Source: an uncultured Eubacterium sp. (GTDB lineage: Bacteria > Bacillota > Clostridia > Lachnospirales > Lachnospiraceae). From it: DNA of 64,000 bases. Positions 16,591 to 25,192 of the stretch are shown here, piece by piece (within the stretch, counting starts at the first letter, position 1; each line of letters begins with the position of its first letter). The notes under the pieces were generated by a model. That model saw only the letters and a list, made by a program, of their open reading frames with translations. It made no database searches and was not told the origin of the DNA. The position numbers were made by a program, and so were the translations under genes. The stretch is taken from positions 138,629 to 202,628 of the forward strand of contig CAJUTR010000001.1 in assembly GCA_910589665.1 (NCBI GenBank), written 5' to 3'.

Positions 16591-17346
16591 ATGAGTGTTA
16601 TTTCAATGAAACAGTTGCTGGAAGCAGGAGTGCATTTCGGACATCAGACGAGAAGATGGAATCCGAAAATGGCAGAGTATATCTATACGGAGAGAAATGG
16701 TATTTATATCATTGACCTGCAGAAGTCGGTCGGTAAAGTGGACGAGGCGTACAATGCGATCCGCGATATTGCTGCTGATGGCGGAAACATCCTGTTTGTT
16801 GGTACTAAAAAGCAGGCTCAGGACTCGATCCGGAATGAGGCGGAGCGCTGCGGCATGTACTATGTAAATGAGAGATGGCTCGGCGGAATGCTGACAAACT
16901 TCAAGACGATCCAGACCCGTATCAAGAGACTGAAAGCGATCGAAAAGATGTCTGAAGACGGAACATTTGACGTGCTTCCGAAAAAAGAAGTGATCAATTT
17001 AAAGAAAGAATGGGCAAAGCTCGAGAAGAATCTCGGCGGTATTAAAGATATGAAAGATGTGCCGGATGCAATCTTTGTGGTAGATCCAAAGAAAGAGAGG
17101 ATCTGTATTCAGGAAGCTCACATTCTTGGCATTCCGCTGATCGGTATCGTAGATACGAACTGTGATCCGGAAGAACTGGATTATGTGATTCCTGGAAATG
17201 ACGATGCGATCCGTGCAGTGAAGCTGATCGTATCCAAAATGGCAGACGCTGTCATTGAGGCAAAACAGGGCGAAACATTTGCCGATGCGCCAGCACAAGA
17301 GGAGAGCGAGGCAGAAAGTGCTTCGGCTGCGGAAGAAGCAGAGTAA
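16591..17346 (+). CDS. rpsB: 30S ribosomal protein S2
   Basis: A 251-residue S2 protein with the clear N-terminal signature MKQLLEAGVHFGHQTRRWNP and internal RWLGGMLTNFKTI. It has the usual acidic Ala/Glu tail of Firmicute S2. The frame runs open upstream to 16519, but the ATG at 16591 after GGAGGG is the family start. It is co-transcribed with tsf 41 bases downstream. Confidence 0.98.
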   Translation: MSVISMKQLLEAGVHFGHQTRRWNPKMAEYIYTERNGIYIIDLQKSVGKVDEAYNAIRDIAADGGNILFVGTKKQAQDSIRNEAERCGMYYVNERWLGGMLTNFKTIQTRIKRLKAIEKMSEDGTFDVLPKKEVINLKKEWAKLEKNLGGIKDMKDVPDAIFVVDPKKERICIQEAHILGIPLIGIVDTNCDPEELDYVIPGNDDAIRAVKLIVSKMADAVIEAKQGETFADAPAQEESEAESASAAEEAE

Positions 17347-17387
17347 TAGGGGATCAAGAAGGAAAAAGAGAAAGGAAGATTGGGAAA

Positions 17388-18317
17388 ATGGCTATTTCAG
17401 CATCAATGGTGAAAGAATTAAGAGAAATGACGGGCGCTGGCATGATGGATTGTAAGAAAGCGCTTACAAATACAGACGGCGATATGGATAAAGCGGTGGA
17501 GTACCTGAGAGAGAACGGCTTGGCGAAAGCGGAGAAAAAAGCAGGCAGGATCGCGGCAGAGGGTATCGTAAAGACTAACATCAGTGCAGATGGAAAGCAG
17601 GCTGCTGTGGTAGAAGTAAACAGCGAGACGGATTTCGTGGCAAAGAATGAGAAGTTCCAGGATTTCGTCGGTGCGGTGGCGGCACAGGTGAACCAGTCCG
17701 GTGCGGCTGATCTCGAAGCGTTTATGGAAGAGGCTTGGGCGGAGGACTCCTCCAAGACAGTGAAAGAAGAGCTGGCTTCTATGATCGCGACCATCGGTGA
17801 GAATATGAATATCCGCCGTTTTGAAAAAGTTTCCTGTGAGCAGGGACTGGTCGTAGACTATATCCACGCAGGCGGAAAGATCGGTGTACTCATCGCTGCC
17901 GAGACAGATAACACGGGAGATGCCGTGAAAGAATGTTTGAAAAATGTGGCCATGCAGGTTGCAGCTATGAATCCGAAGTATCTTTCATCTGAGGATGTGT
18001 CCGAGGATTACAAGGAGAAGGAGAAAGAGCTTCTTCTTGCGCAGGCAAAGAACGACCCAGCCAATGCCAATAAGCCGGACAATATCATTGAAAAAATGAT
18101 CATGGGACGTTTGAACAAAGAGTTGAAAGAAGTCTGTCTGACCGAGCAGGTCTACGTAAAAGCGGAAAATAAAGAGTCCGTGGCAAAATATGTGGAGTCT
18201 GTAGCGAAAGCGGAGGGATGCAGTATCAATCTGGTCCGTTTTGTACGCTATGAAACCGGCGAAGGTTTGGAGAAGAAAAACGAAGACTTCGCAGCAGAAG
18301 TGGCAGCACAGTTATAA
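17388..18317 (+). CDS. tsf: Translation elongation factor Ts
   Basis: A 309-residue EF-Ts that recycles EF-Tu-GDP to EF-Tu-GTP. The UBA-like N-terminal domain with MVKELREMTGAGMMDCKKAL is typical, followed by the core with SETDFVAKNEKF. The rpsB-tsf pair is almost universal. It is closed by a hairpin terminator at 18355-18399. Confidence 0.98.
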   Translation: MAISASMVKELREMTGAGMMDCKKALTNTDGDMDKAVEYLRENGLAKAEKKAGRIAAEGIVKTNISADGKQAAVVEVNSETDFVAKNEKFQDFVGAVAAQVNQSGAADLEAFMEEAWAEDSSKTVKEELASMIATIGENMNIRRFEKVSCEQGLVVDYIHAGGKIGVLIAAETDNTGDAVKECLKNVAMQVAAMNPKYLSSEDVSEDYKEKEKELLLAQAKNDPANANKPDNIIEKMIMGRLNKELKEVCLTEQVYVKAENKESVAKYVESVAKAEGCSINLVRFVRYETGEGLEKKNEDFAAEVAAQL

Positions 18318-18354
18318 AAAATCAACAGATTTAATGTAGATCATGTAGAAGATT

Positions 18355-18399
18355 GGGCTTTGAATGCCATTCCGTTGGTGTTTGGAGCCCGTTTTGTTT
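18355..18399 (+). terminator. Rho-independent terminator of rpsB-tsf
   Basis: GGGCTT (18355-18360) pairs with the GGAGCCC arm (18384-18390), and the inner AATGCCA pairs with TGGTGTT using some G-U pairs. The run GTTTTGTTT follows. Location after tsf and before a new promoter supports the call. Confidence 0.8.
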
Positions 18400-18428
18400 G
18401 AAAAAAAAGCTTGAATCTAATTTTTTTG

Positions 18429-18457
18429 TTGTTAATTCTCGGAAAATCATGTATAAT
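18429..18457 (+). promoter_or_regulatory. Sigma-A promoter of the cyclase-to-ispG run
   Basis: TTGTTA at 18429-18434, 17 bases, TATAAT at 18452-18457. An imperfect inverted repeat (ACGTGTAT...TTACGT, about 18462-18481) covers the expected start and could be an operator. Sixteen bases around the -10 (AAATCATGTATAATAA) are identical to those at the promoter near 34444. Confidence 0.75.
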
Positions 18458-18515
18458 AAGACGTGTATGTATATTTACGTAGAATTTAGCAAAAACATAT
18501 ATTGGGGATGATTCG

Positions 18516-20441
18516 ATGTTTCATAATGGCAGAAAAAATTTGTGTGTGGTTTTAAGTGATCCAGCAAACCATTATCAAGAACAGGTGTGCAAGACGCTTA
18601 CGTCCCTGGCACAGGTGCGGGGATATAATCTCGCGTATTTTGCATGTTTTACGAGTTATGGCGTGGATACGAAAAACGGCAGAGGGCAGTCCAATATCAT
18701 TAATCTCATTCCGTATGAAAAGTTTGATGGATTTCTCATTTGCCATGACACACTTGTAGATATGCAGGCTGTGGAGCAGATGTTTCAATATATCAAGCAG
18801 CGTGCAAAAGCGCCAGTCGTGACGATCCGCAGGGAACAAGAGGGATATCCGTGCGTACTGTCGGAGGACTGTGGTTCGATTCAGAAGATCGTCCAGCATT
18901 TGGTCGATGTTCACGGATTTGATCGGATTGCTTTTATGAATGGCCCTGAAGAACATCTAGATGCCCAGATCCGTTTACATGATTATAAAGAAGGATTGAA
19001 GAGTCGCGGGATCGCCTTTGAGGAAAAAATGGTATTTTACGGAGATTTTTGGCGAAGGACTTCGAAGCAGGCTGCTGACTATTTTACGATGGAACTGGCG
19101 AAAAGGCCGCAGGCGGTCGTTTGCGCCAATGATTATATGGCGATCGCGCTTTGTAATGAGCTGATCAACCGGGAAGTAATGATTCCCGAAGATATTGTGA
19201 TCACCGGATTTGACGATATATGGGAGTCGACAACGAACATGCCCCCGCTGACGACCGTGACGGTACAGGCAGGAAAAATGAGCGAGCTGGCGTTTTATAC
19301 GCTGGTGAAACTGATGCGCGGGGAGGAAGTGCCACAGACGCAGACCGTTCAGTCCGAACCGGTATTCCGTAATTCGTGCGGATGTGAAAATATGGATTTT
19401 GCTTCTGTAGCGAAAAAAAGGGTACGGCAAAATAAAGAAAATGAAGATATCATGGAACTTATGAGCAGCAATACCCATATGACAGTCGAAATGTCGGAGG
19501 CGGATTGTGCAGAAGAATTGGTCGAACATACGAGGATCCTCCAGAATCCCGATAATTATGTGCGCAATTTCTTTATTTGTCTAGGGGAAGGACGGGGAGC
19601 GGCATATCCGAAGTATCATTCGACGGGGCCGGGTTATCCGGATCGGTTTCATTCGGTCGGCAGCGTGATAAACCGCCGGATCGTACAGACGAAGCCGTTT
19701 GATGCCGTCGATCTTATTCCGGCAGAAGCGGCGGAGAGGGAACCGATGGTTTACTATTTCTTTCCTTTGCACAACCTTGACCGGACATTTGGCTATTTTG
19801 CGATCAATTATAAAGGGATACATAGCTGTGAAAAAACGTTTCACACATGGCTTGCTATTGTAGGAAATGCGCTGGAAAACCTTCGGCTGAGACAAAAAAA
19901 CAAAGTGCTGTTGGACGAGTTGAACAACCTGTATATACATGATGCCCTGACTGGACTTCTGAACCGCAGGGGATTTGAGTACAGTTCTCGTGATCTTTAT
20001 GAAAAGAGCGCAAAAGAAGGTCAGACGATAGTTATTATTTCCATTGACATGGATAATCTGAAGATCGTGAATGATACGTTCGGCCACGCGCAGGGAGATG
20101 TGGCGTTACAGGAGATTGCCAGGGCGATGGAATATGCGGCGAGAGAGGGCGATGCGTGTGCCAGAACGGGCGGCGATGAATTTACCGTCGTCGGGATCGG
20201 CTATGATGAGGAGGCAGCTGAGGCGTTTTTAGACCGGTTTGAATCTCATATGGAGCGTTTTAATAAGGACAGCGAACTCCCATATCTTGTTAGGGCAAGC
20301 TATGGTTATTATATTGTTCCGCCAGATCATGCGATTGCGCTTGATGCTGCGATCGTAAAGAGCGATAACTGTCTGTATGAAAATAAAAGGGAGAAGAAAG
20401 CGCAAAATTTAGACAGTGTTTTTAGGGATAGCACTGTGTGA
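18516..20441 (+). CDS. Diguanylate cyclase with LacI-type sugar-binding sensor domain
   Basis: A 641-residue soluble protein. Residues about 8-285 match the periplasmic-binding-protein-like sensor of LacI/GalR regulators (FDGFLICHD, AVVCANDYMAIALCNEL, IVITGFDDI, PPLTTV) but there is no DNA-binding head. Residues about 330-455 form an unassigned, perhaps GAF-like, domain. A short coiled coil leads into a GGDEF domain with an intact GGDEF at 552-556 and an I-site RxxD at 543-546, so it should make c-di-GMP with product inhibition. The inference is that a small ligand, probably a sugar, controls synthesis. It has no signal peptide, so sensing is cytoplasmic. Confidence 0.92.
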   Translation: MFHNGRKNLCVVLSDPANHYQEQVCKTLTSLAQVRGYNLAYFACFTSYGVDTKNGRGQSNIINLIPYEKFDGFLICHDTLVDMQAVEQMFQYIKQRAKAPVVTIRREQEGYPCVLSEDCGSIQKIVQHLVDVHGFDRIAFMNGPEEHLDAQIRLHDYKEGLKSRGIAFEEKMVFYGDFWRRTSKQAADYFTMELAKRPQAVVCANDYMAIALCNELINREVMIPEDIVITGFDDIWESTTNMPPLTTVTVQAGKMSELAFYTLVKLMRGEEVPQTQTVQSEPVFRNSCGCENMDFASVAKKRVRQNKENEDIMELMSSNTHMTVEMSEADCAEELVEHTRILQNPDNYVRNFFICLGEGRGAAYPKYHSTGPGYPDRFHSVGSVINRRIVQTKPFDAVDLIPAEAAEREPMVYYFFPLHNLDRTFGYFAINYKGIHSCEKTFHTWLAIVGNALENLRLRQKNKVLLDELNNLYIHDALTGLLNRRGFEYSSRDLYEKSAKEGQTIVIISIDMDNLKIVNDTFGHAQGDVALQEIARAMEYAAREGDACARTGGDEFTVVGIGYDEEAAEAFLDRFESHMERFNKDSELPYLVRASYGYYIVPPDHAIALDAAIVKSDNCLYENKREKKAQNLDSVFRDSTV

Positions 20442-20460
20442 GTTTAAGGAGGACGATTCA

Positions 20461-21345
20461 TTGACTGAAGGTGCTAGGGATAATATGGAATTTAGGAAGG
20501 GAAGGAGAAAAAGGATCAAGACGATCATCGTGGCGCTGTTTCTGCTCATGCTTGTTTTTCCTATTGTTTTATCTATTGTTCTTCTGTTCCGCATGAACCG
20601 TTTGGAGCGTCAGGTGGAAACGCTGGTTTCCCGAAAAGAAGAAAAGACGCACTACAGTACAGAAGTACCGGATGTTGTGAAGGCACAGGAGAAAGAGGAA
20701 ATCGTTTCACCAGCAGCTGTGGAAGAAAAACAGCCGCAGAAGGTATATTTGACCTTTAATGACGGCCCGAGCGAGCAGACGAAAGAGGTATTGGATATAC
20801 TAAAAAAGAAAAATGTAAAGGCTACATTTTTTGTCATCGGCAGGGAAGATGAATTTTCCAAAAAAATGTATCAAAGGATTGTAAAAGAGGGACATACATT
20901 AGGGATGCACTCGTATTCCCATATTTATAAAGAAATTTACGGTTCGGTCAAAAAGTTTCAAAGGGATTTTAGTAAAATCTCAGACTTGTTATTTGATGTC
21001 ACGGGAGTGCGCGCCGCCTACTACCGTTTTCCGGGAGGCAGCACTGGTACCGGCCAGCTTTCCATTGAAGAGTGCCGCGGCTTTTTGGAGAAGCAGGGGG
21101 TTACGTATCTGGACTGGAATGTCGTGGCGGCGAATGGGACGGATGAAGAGATCTCTAGATCAGAGATGGTTCGTTCCGTGATGGATGGGGTATCGATGTA
21201 CTCTACATCTGTCGTGCTTTTATATGATTCCGCAGATAAAAAGATGACGGCAAGATCGCTGGGAGCGATGATTGACAATCTGCGGGCGGAGGGGTATGAA
21301 TTACTTCCGATTGATGCGAATACAACACCTGTACAGCATTCATGA
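20461..21345 (+). CDS. Membrane-anchored NodB-type polysaccharide deacetylase with altered catalytic motif
   Basis: About 294 residues: a basic N terminus, one membrane segment (about 21-44), a short coiled coil and a NodB domain (about 93-290). The zinc ligands are kept (D101, H150, H154 in MHSYSH), as is RFPGG at 189-193. The usual TFDDGP is TFNDGP, however: N100 replaces the Asp that acts as general base in studied relatives. The enzyme may be weak, inactive or use another base. TTG 20461 is chosen because AAGGAGG lies 8 bases before it; ATG 20485 is possible. It follows the cyclase by 19 bases. Confidence 0.88.
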   Translation: MTEGARDNMEFRKGRRKRIKTIIVALFLLMLVFPIVLSIVLLFRMNRLERQVETLVSRKEEKTHYSTEVPDVVKAQEKEEIVSPAAVEEKQPQKVYLTFNDGPSEQTKEVLDILKKKNVKATFFVIGREDEFSKKMYQRIVKEGHTLGMHSYSHIYKEIYGSVKKFQRDFSKISDLLFDVTGVRAAYYRFPGGSTGTGQLSIEECRGFLEKQGVTYLDWNVVAANGTDEEISRSEMVRSVMDGVSMYSTSVVLLYDSADKKMTARSLGAMIDNLRAEGYELLPIDANTTPVQHS

Positions 21346-21405
21346 ACAGGGTTGCTATAAATATGTCCCAGAATAGGGATTTGGTTATGTTTAGGAGGAA
21401 GCAGT

Positions 21406-22302
21406 ATGAGTTTTTTTAAAGAACTAAAAGAAGATATTGTTCAGTCGGTAAACGAACTGGGCGAATCTTTCGAAGAGTCCGTTGTTGATACTGATATAGA
21501 GAAAAGCGGGGCGCTTGAGCAGGAAGTTCAGGAAGAGATGGATTCTCTTTTGAAGGATGAAGGGTTGTTGCTCGATGTACCGGTTGCGGATGAGGTTCCT
21601 GTCGACGAGCCGCCTGCTGAAATAGAGGAAGCTGATGCGGAAATACGTGAAGAAGATGTGTCCGGCGGCGAATCGAATGAGGCAGTTGAGGAAGAAGAAA
21701 CAGACCCATTGAAGATGCTGGAAGAACAGCAGATGAATGAAGAAGAACAGGAGGTTTCTGAAAAGATGGATGAGAACATGACAAAAGACCCGATGGAAGT
21801 GGATATGCCGGCAATGCCTGGTATGGAAGATCCGAGCAGTGAACCGGAAATGTATAACAGCGAGGAAACGACGGTCATAACGAAGGGGACGACGATCAGC
21901 GGTGGAATCAGATCGGATACATCCCTGATCGTAAAAGGTGTGATCGAAGGAGATGTAGAGTGTCAGGGTAAATTGACCGTTACGGGTCGTGTTGCTGGAA
22001 ACAGTACGGCTTCCGAAATATATGTAAATACGCCGAGAATGAACGGAAACCTTGTGAGCAAAGGCAGTGTAAAAGTTGATGTGGGTACGGTTGTGATCGG
22101 TAATGTCAGCGGGGCATCTGTCGTTGTTGCAGGTGCAGTCAAAGGCGATATTGATGTAAATGGACCGATCATACTGGATTCCACGGCAGTCGTGCAGGGG
22201 AGCATTATAGGAAAGTCCATCCAGATCAACAGCGGGGCAGTGGTAGATGGTAGGTGTTCGCTGCAGTATGCAGACGTGGATCTGGATTCATTTTTTGAAT
22301 AA
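21406..22302 (+). CDS. Bactofilin-family cytoskeletal protein with long acidic N terminus
   Basis: A 298-residue protein. The first 155 or so residues are very acidic and low in complexity (Glu/Asp/Met-rich), with no membrane segment. Residues about 156-290 form a bactofilin domain: TTISGGIRSDTSLIVKGVIEGD and the repeating Gly/Val pattern of a right-handed beta helix. Bactofilins polymerise without nucleotide and often scaffold cell-wall enzymes. A TGCTATAAA extended -10-like element lies at about 21353-21361, but no good -35 is visible. The stop is 11 bases before pyrH. Confidence 0.9.
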   Translation: MSFFKELKEDIVQSVNELGESFEESVVDTDIEKSGALEQEVQEEMDSLLKDEGLLLDVPVADEVPVDEPPAEIEEADAEIREEDVSGGESNEAVEEEETDPLKMLEEQQMNEEEQEVSEKMDENMTKDPMEVDMPAMPGMEDPSSEPEMYNSEETTVITKGTTISGGIRSDTSLIVKGVIEGDVECQGKLTVTGRVAGNSTASEIYVNTPRMNGNLVSKGSVKVDVGTVVIGNVSGASVVVAGAVKGDIDVNGPIILDSTAVVQGSIIGKSIQINSGAVVDGRCSLQYADVDLDSFFE

Positions 22303-22313
22303 AGGGGACGGCC

Positions 22314-23018
22314 ATGAAATATAAGAGAGTGCTGCTCAAATTGAGCGGAGAGGCGTTGTCCGGCGGGAAAGGCACCGGATTTGACGAGAAGACATGTATC
22401 GCCGTGGCAGAACAGATCAAGACGATCGTCATGGAAGGATGTCAGGTGGCGGTCGTTATCGGCGGCGGTAATTTTTGGCGCGGAAGATCAAGCGAGACGA
22501 TCGAGCGGAATCAGGCGGATCAGATCGGCATGCTTGCCACGGTCATGAACTGTATTTATATGTCGGAGATCTGCCGGCATGTGGGTATGACGACGCAGGT
22601 ACTCACTCCGTTTACGTGCGGATCCTTTACGAAACTGTTCAGCCGTGACCGGGTGGAGAAATATCTTTCTAAAAATATGGTTGTATTTCTTGCCGGGGGA
22701 ACGGGCCATCCTTATTTTTCAACGGATACGGCTACGGCCCTCCGGGCGGTTGAGATCCAGGCGGATGCGATTTTGGCGGCGAGAGCGGTCGACGGCGTTT
22801 ATGATTCGGATCCGAAGGACAATCCGGATGCGAAAAAGTACGATACCATTTCGATAGCGAAGATCATAGAGGAAAAACTGGGCGTGGTTGATATGACAGC
22901 GGCGGTCATCTGTTATGAAAATAAGATGCCGATGTGCGTGTTCGGCCTGAATGAGGAGAACAGTATTATCAACTGCGTGAACGGGAACTGTACGGGGACG
23001 GTCGTGACAGCGGATTGA
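22314..23018 (+). CDS. pyrH: Uridylate kinase
   Basis: A 234-residue amino-acid-kinase-family UMP kinase making UDP from UMP. Family motifs are RVLLKLSGEAL at the N terminus, VIGGGNFWRG and STDTATALRA, with the VDGVYDSDPK nucleotide-binding stretch. It is followed 44 bases later by frr, the universal neighbour. Confidence 0.97.
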   Translation: MKYKRVLLKLSGEALSGGKGTGFDEKTCIAVAEQIKTIVMEGCQVAVVIGGGNFWRGRSSETIERNQADQIGMLATVMNCIYMSEICRHVGMTTQVLTPFTCGSFTKLFSRDRVEKYLSKNMVVFLAGGTGHPYFSTDTATALRAVEIQADAILAARAVDGVYDSDPKDNPDAKKYDTISIAKIIEEKLGVVDMTAAVICYENKMPMCVFGLNEENSIINCVNGNCTGTVVTAD

Positions 23019-23062
23019 CACGCCCGGACTGTGTTCCTGAAATAGTTGAGTTGGAGGTTATT

Positions 23063-23617
23063 ATGGATTTTGACATAAAAGTATATGAAGATAAAATGGA
23101 AAAAACGTTGTCCAATCTACAGGAGGATTACGTGTCTATACGTGCGGGACGTGCGAATCCGCATATTTTGGATAAGATTCAGGTAGATTATTATGGGACG
23201 CCTTCGCCGCTTCAGTCGGTGGCAAATGTTTCCGTACCGGAGGCCAGGATGATATTGATCCAGCCGTGGGAGGCGAGCCTGATCAAAGAAATTGAAAAAG
23301 TGATCCTTTCTTCCGATCTGGGACTCACACCAGCAAACGACGGAAAAGCAATCCGTCTCGTATTTCCGGAGCTGACCGAGGAGCGGAGAAAGGAACTCGT
23401 AAAGGATGTAAAGAAAAAGGCTGAGAATGCAAAAGTAGCAGTCCGTAATATCCGGCGGGATGCCAACGACACGATCAAAAAGCAGAATAAGGCAAACGAA
23501 ATCTCGGAAGATGAGCAAAAACAGCTGGAAGACCGGATTCAAAAACTGACGGATAAATACATTTCGAAAATTGATGATGCGATGGATGCAAAATCGGCCG
23601 AAGTAATGACCGTTTGA
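23063..23617 (+). CDS. frr: Ribosome recycling factor
   Basis: A 184-residue RRF that splits post-termination ribosomes with EF-G. Motifs: SIRAGRANPHILDKI, then VDYYGTPSPLQSVANVSVPE, and the basic helix with VAVRNIRRDAND. The start at 23063 follows GGAGG; the open frame upstream to 23015 is not family-like. Confidence 0.98.
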   Translation: MDFDIKVYEDKMEKTLSNLQEDYVSIRAGRANPHILDKIQVDYYGTPSPLQSVANVSVPEARMILIQPWEASLIKEIEKVILSSDLGLTPANDGKAIRLVFPELTEERRKELVKDVKKKAENAKVAVRNIRRDANDTIKKQNKANEISEDEQKQLEDRIQKLTDKYISKIDDAMDAKSAEVMTV

Positions 23618-23632
23618 TGGATGGAGAATACA

Positions 23633-24346
23633 ATGAGTGAAAAGGAAGTTCAAGTTCCGGCGCATGTGGCGATCATTCTCGACGGCAATGGAAGATGGGC
23701 AAAGAAGCGTTTTCTACCGAGAAAGGCCGGACATGCGGCGGGGAGCAGGGCGGTGGAGCAGATCTGCGAGGATGCGTGGAATCTGGGCATCCACTACCTG
23801 ACGGTATACGCGTTTTCCACGGAAAACTGGAAACGTCCCCAGGATGAGGTCGATGCCCTGATGAAGCTGTTAAGGCAGTATTTGAAAGACTGTATTAAAA
23901 GAAGCATGAAGAATAATATGTGCGTGAAAGTGCTTGGAGATCTTACTCCTTTGGATGAGGATTTAAAGGAGAGCATCCGGGAACTGGAAGAAGTGTCGGG
24001 TCAGAATACCGGCCTGCATTTCCAGGTCGCGTTAAACTATGGAAGCCGCGATGAAATGATCCGTGCGATGCGGAGCATGGCGGCAGACATAGTGGCTGGT
24101 GAAAAGGCTGTGGATGATATTTCAGAGGAGATGTTTCAGGGATACCTGGATACGAAGGGAATTCCGGATCCAGATCTTTTGATCCGAACGAGCGGTGAGG
24201 AGAGGCTGTCGAATTTTCTGTTATGGCAGCTTGCTTATACGGAATTTTATTTTACCGATGTATTGTGGCCGGATTTTAATAAGAAAGAGTTACAAAAAGC
24301 GATTGCTTATTATAGTGGCCGGGACAGAAGATTTGGCGGGGTCTGA
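23633..24346 (+). CDS. uppS: Undecaprenyl diphosphate synthase (isoprenyl transferase)
   Basis: About 237 residues. UppS makes the C55 lipid carrier for cell-wall synthesis. Signature stretches: HVAIILDGNGRWAKKR (with the catalytic Asp), YAFSTENWKRP and DLLIRTSGEERLSNFLLWQ. ATG 23633 is chosen because the ribosome site GGAG overlaps the upstream in-frame ATG at 23621. dxr and ispG downstream feed the same isoprenoid pathway. Confidence 0.96.
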   Translation: MSEKEVQVPAHVAIILDGNGRWAKKRFLPRKAGHAAGSRAVEQICEDAWNLGIHYLTVYAFSTENWKRPQDEVDALMKLLRQYLKDCIKRSMKNNMCVKVLGDLTPLDEDLKESIRELEEVSGQNTGLHFQVALNYGSRDEMIRAMRSMAADIVAGEKAVDDISEEMFQGYLDTKGIPDPDLLIRTSGEERLSNFLLWQLAYTEFYFTDVLWPDFNKKELQKAIAYYSGRDRRFGGV

Positions 24347-24358
24347 AAGGAGTTTTTT

Positions 24359-25165
24359 ATGTTTGCCAAACGCTTGATAAGTGCCGTGGTTTTGCTTGGT
24401 GCAATGGCGGTTGTTTTCGTAATGGGTGGAAATTCATTACTGGGTTTATGTGTGATCGCGGCCCTTGTCGGAACATACGAACTGCTGCGCGCTGGCCATA
24501 TGGAAAAGAGTGTACCGGGATATATTAGTTATGTCTCGGTCATTGGTTTTTATCTGCTGTTATTTTTCGGACGCGGGGACATGAAGGAGGGATGGATCGC
24601 GGCGGTCGTTGTCCTGATGCTTGCCGCCTATGTGATCGCGTATCCGAAATATCACATCCATGATATTTCTTTATGTCTGTTAGCTGTCGTCTATGTCGGC
24701 GTTCTTGTGTCCTATCTGTATCAGGTTCGTTGTATGGAGTATGGAAACTGGTTTGTGTGGCTCATATTGATCGGTGCTTCCGGTTCCGATACGTTTGCGT
24801 ATCTGATCGGAAGATTCTTTGGAAAACATCATTTTTCCGAACTGAGTCCGAATAAAACGGTGGAAGGCTGTATCGGCGGTGTGGCGGGAGCGGTTGTTCT
24901 AGCCGGAATGTATTCCTTCTTTTTGCCGGAGGGAGCGTCCCGTATGTTTGACTGGAACATACACGCCGCGTTTCCAATGATCGGTATGGTCTGCTCGGTT
25001 GTCTCCCAGATTGGAGATCTGGCGGCTTCGGCCGTAAAACGGAATTTTAAGATTAAGGATTATGGGAATCTGATCCCAGGGCACGGCGGTGTACTGGACC
25101 GGATCGACAGCATATTATTTGTGGCGCCGCTTGTATATTATTTGTTATATTGGTTTATTGAGTAG
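24359..25165 (+). CDS. cdsA: Phosphatidate cytidylyltransferase
   Basis: A 268-residue membrane protein with about seven hydrophobic segments. CdsA makes CDP-diacylglycerol for phospholipid synthesis. The C-terminal family signature is intact in LIPGHGGVLDRIDSILF, preceded by QIGDLAASAVKRNFKIKD. Confidence 0.96.
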   Translation: MFAKRLISAVVLLGAMAVVFVMGGNSLLGLCVIAALVGTYELLRAGHMEKSVPGYISYVSVIGFYLLLFFGRGDMKEGWIAAVVVLMLAAYVIAYPKYHIHDISLCLLAVVYVGVLVSYLYQVRCMEYGNWFVWLILIGASGSDTFAYLIGRFFGKHHFSELSPNKTVEGCIGGVAGAVVLAGMYSFFLPEGASRMFDWNIHAAFPMIGMVCSVVSQIGDLAASAVKRNFKIKDYGNLIPGHGGVLDRIDSILFVAPLVYYLLYWFIE

Positions 25166-25192
25166 AGGAAGCATACGGAGTGGAGGAAGCGG

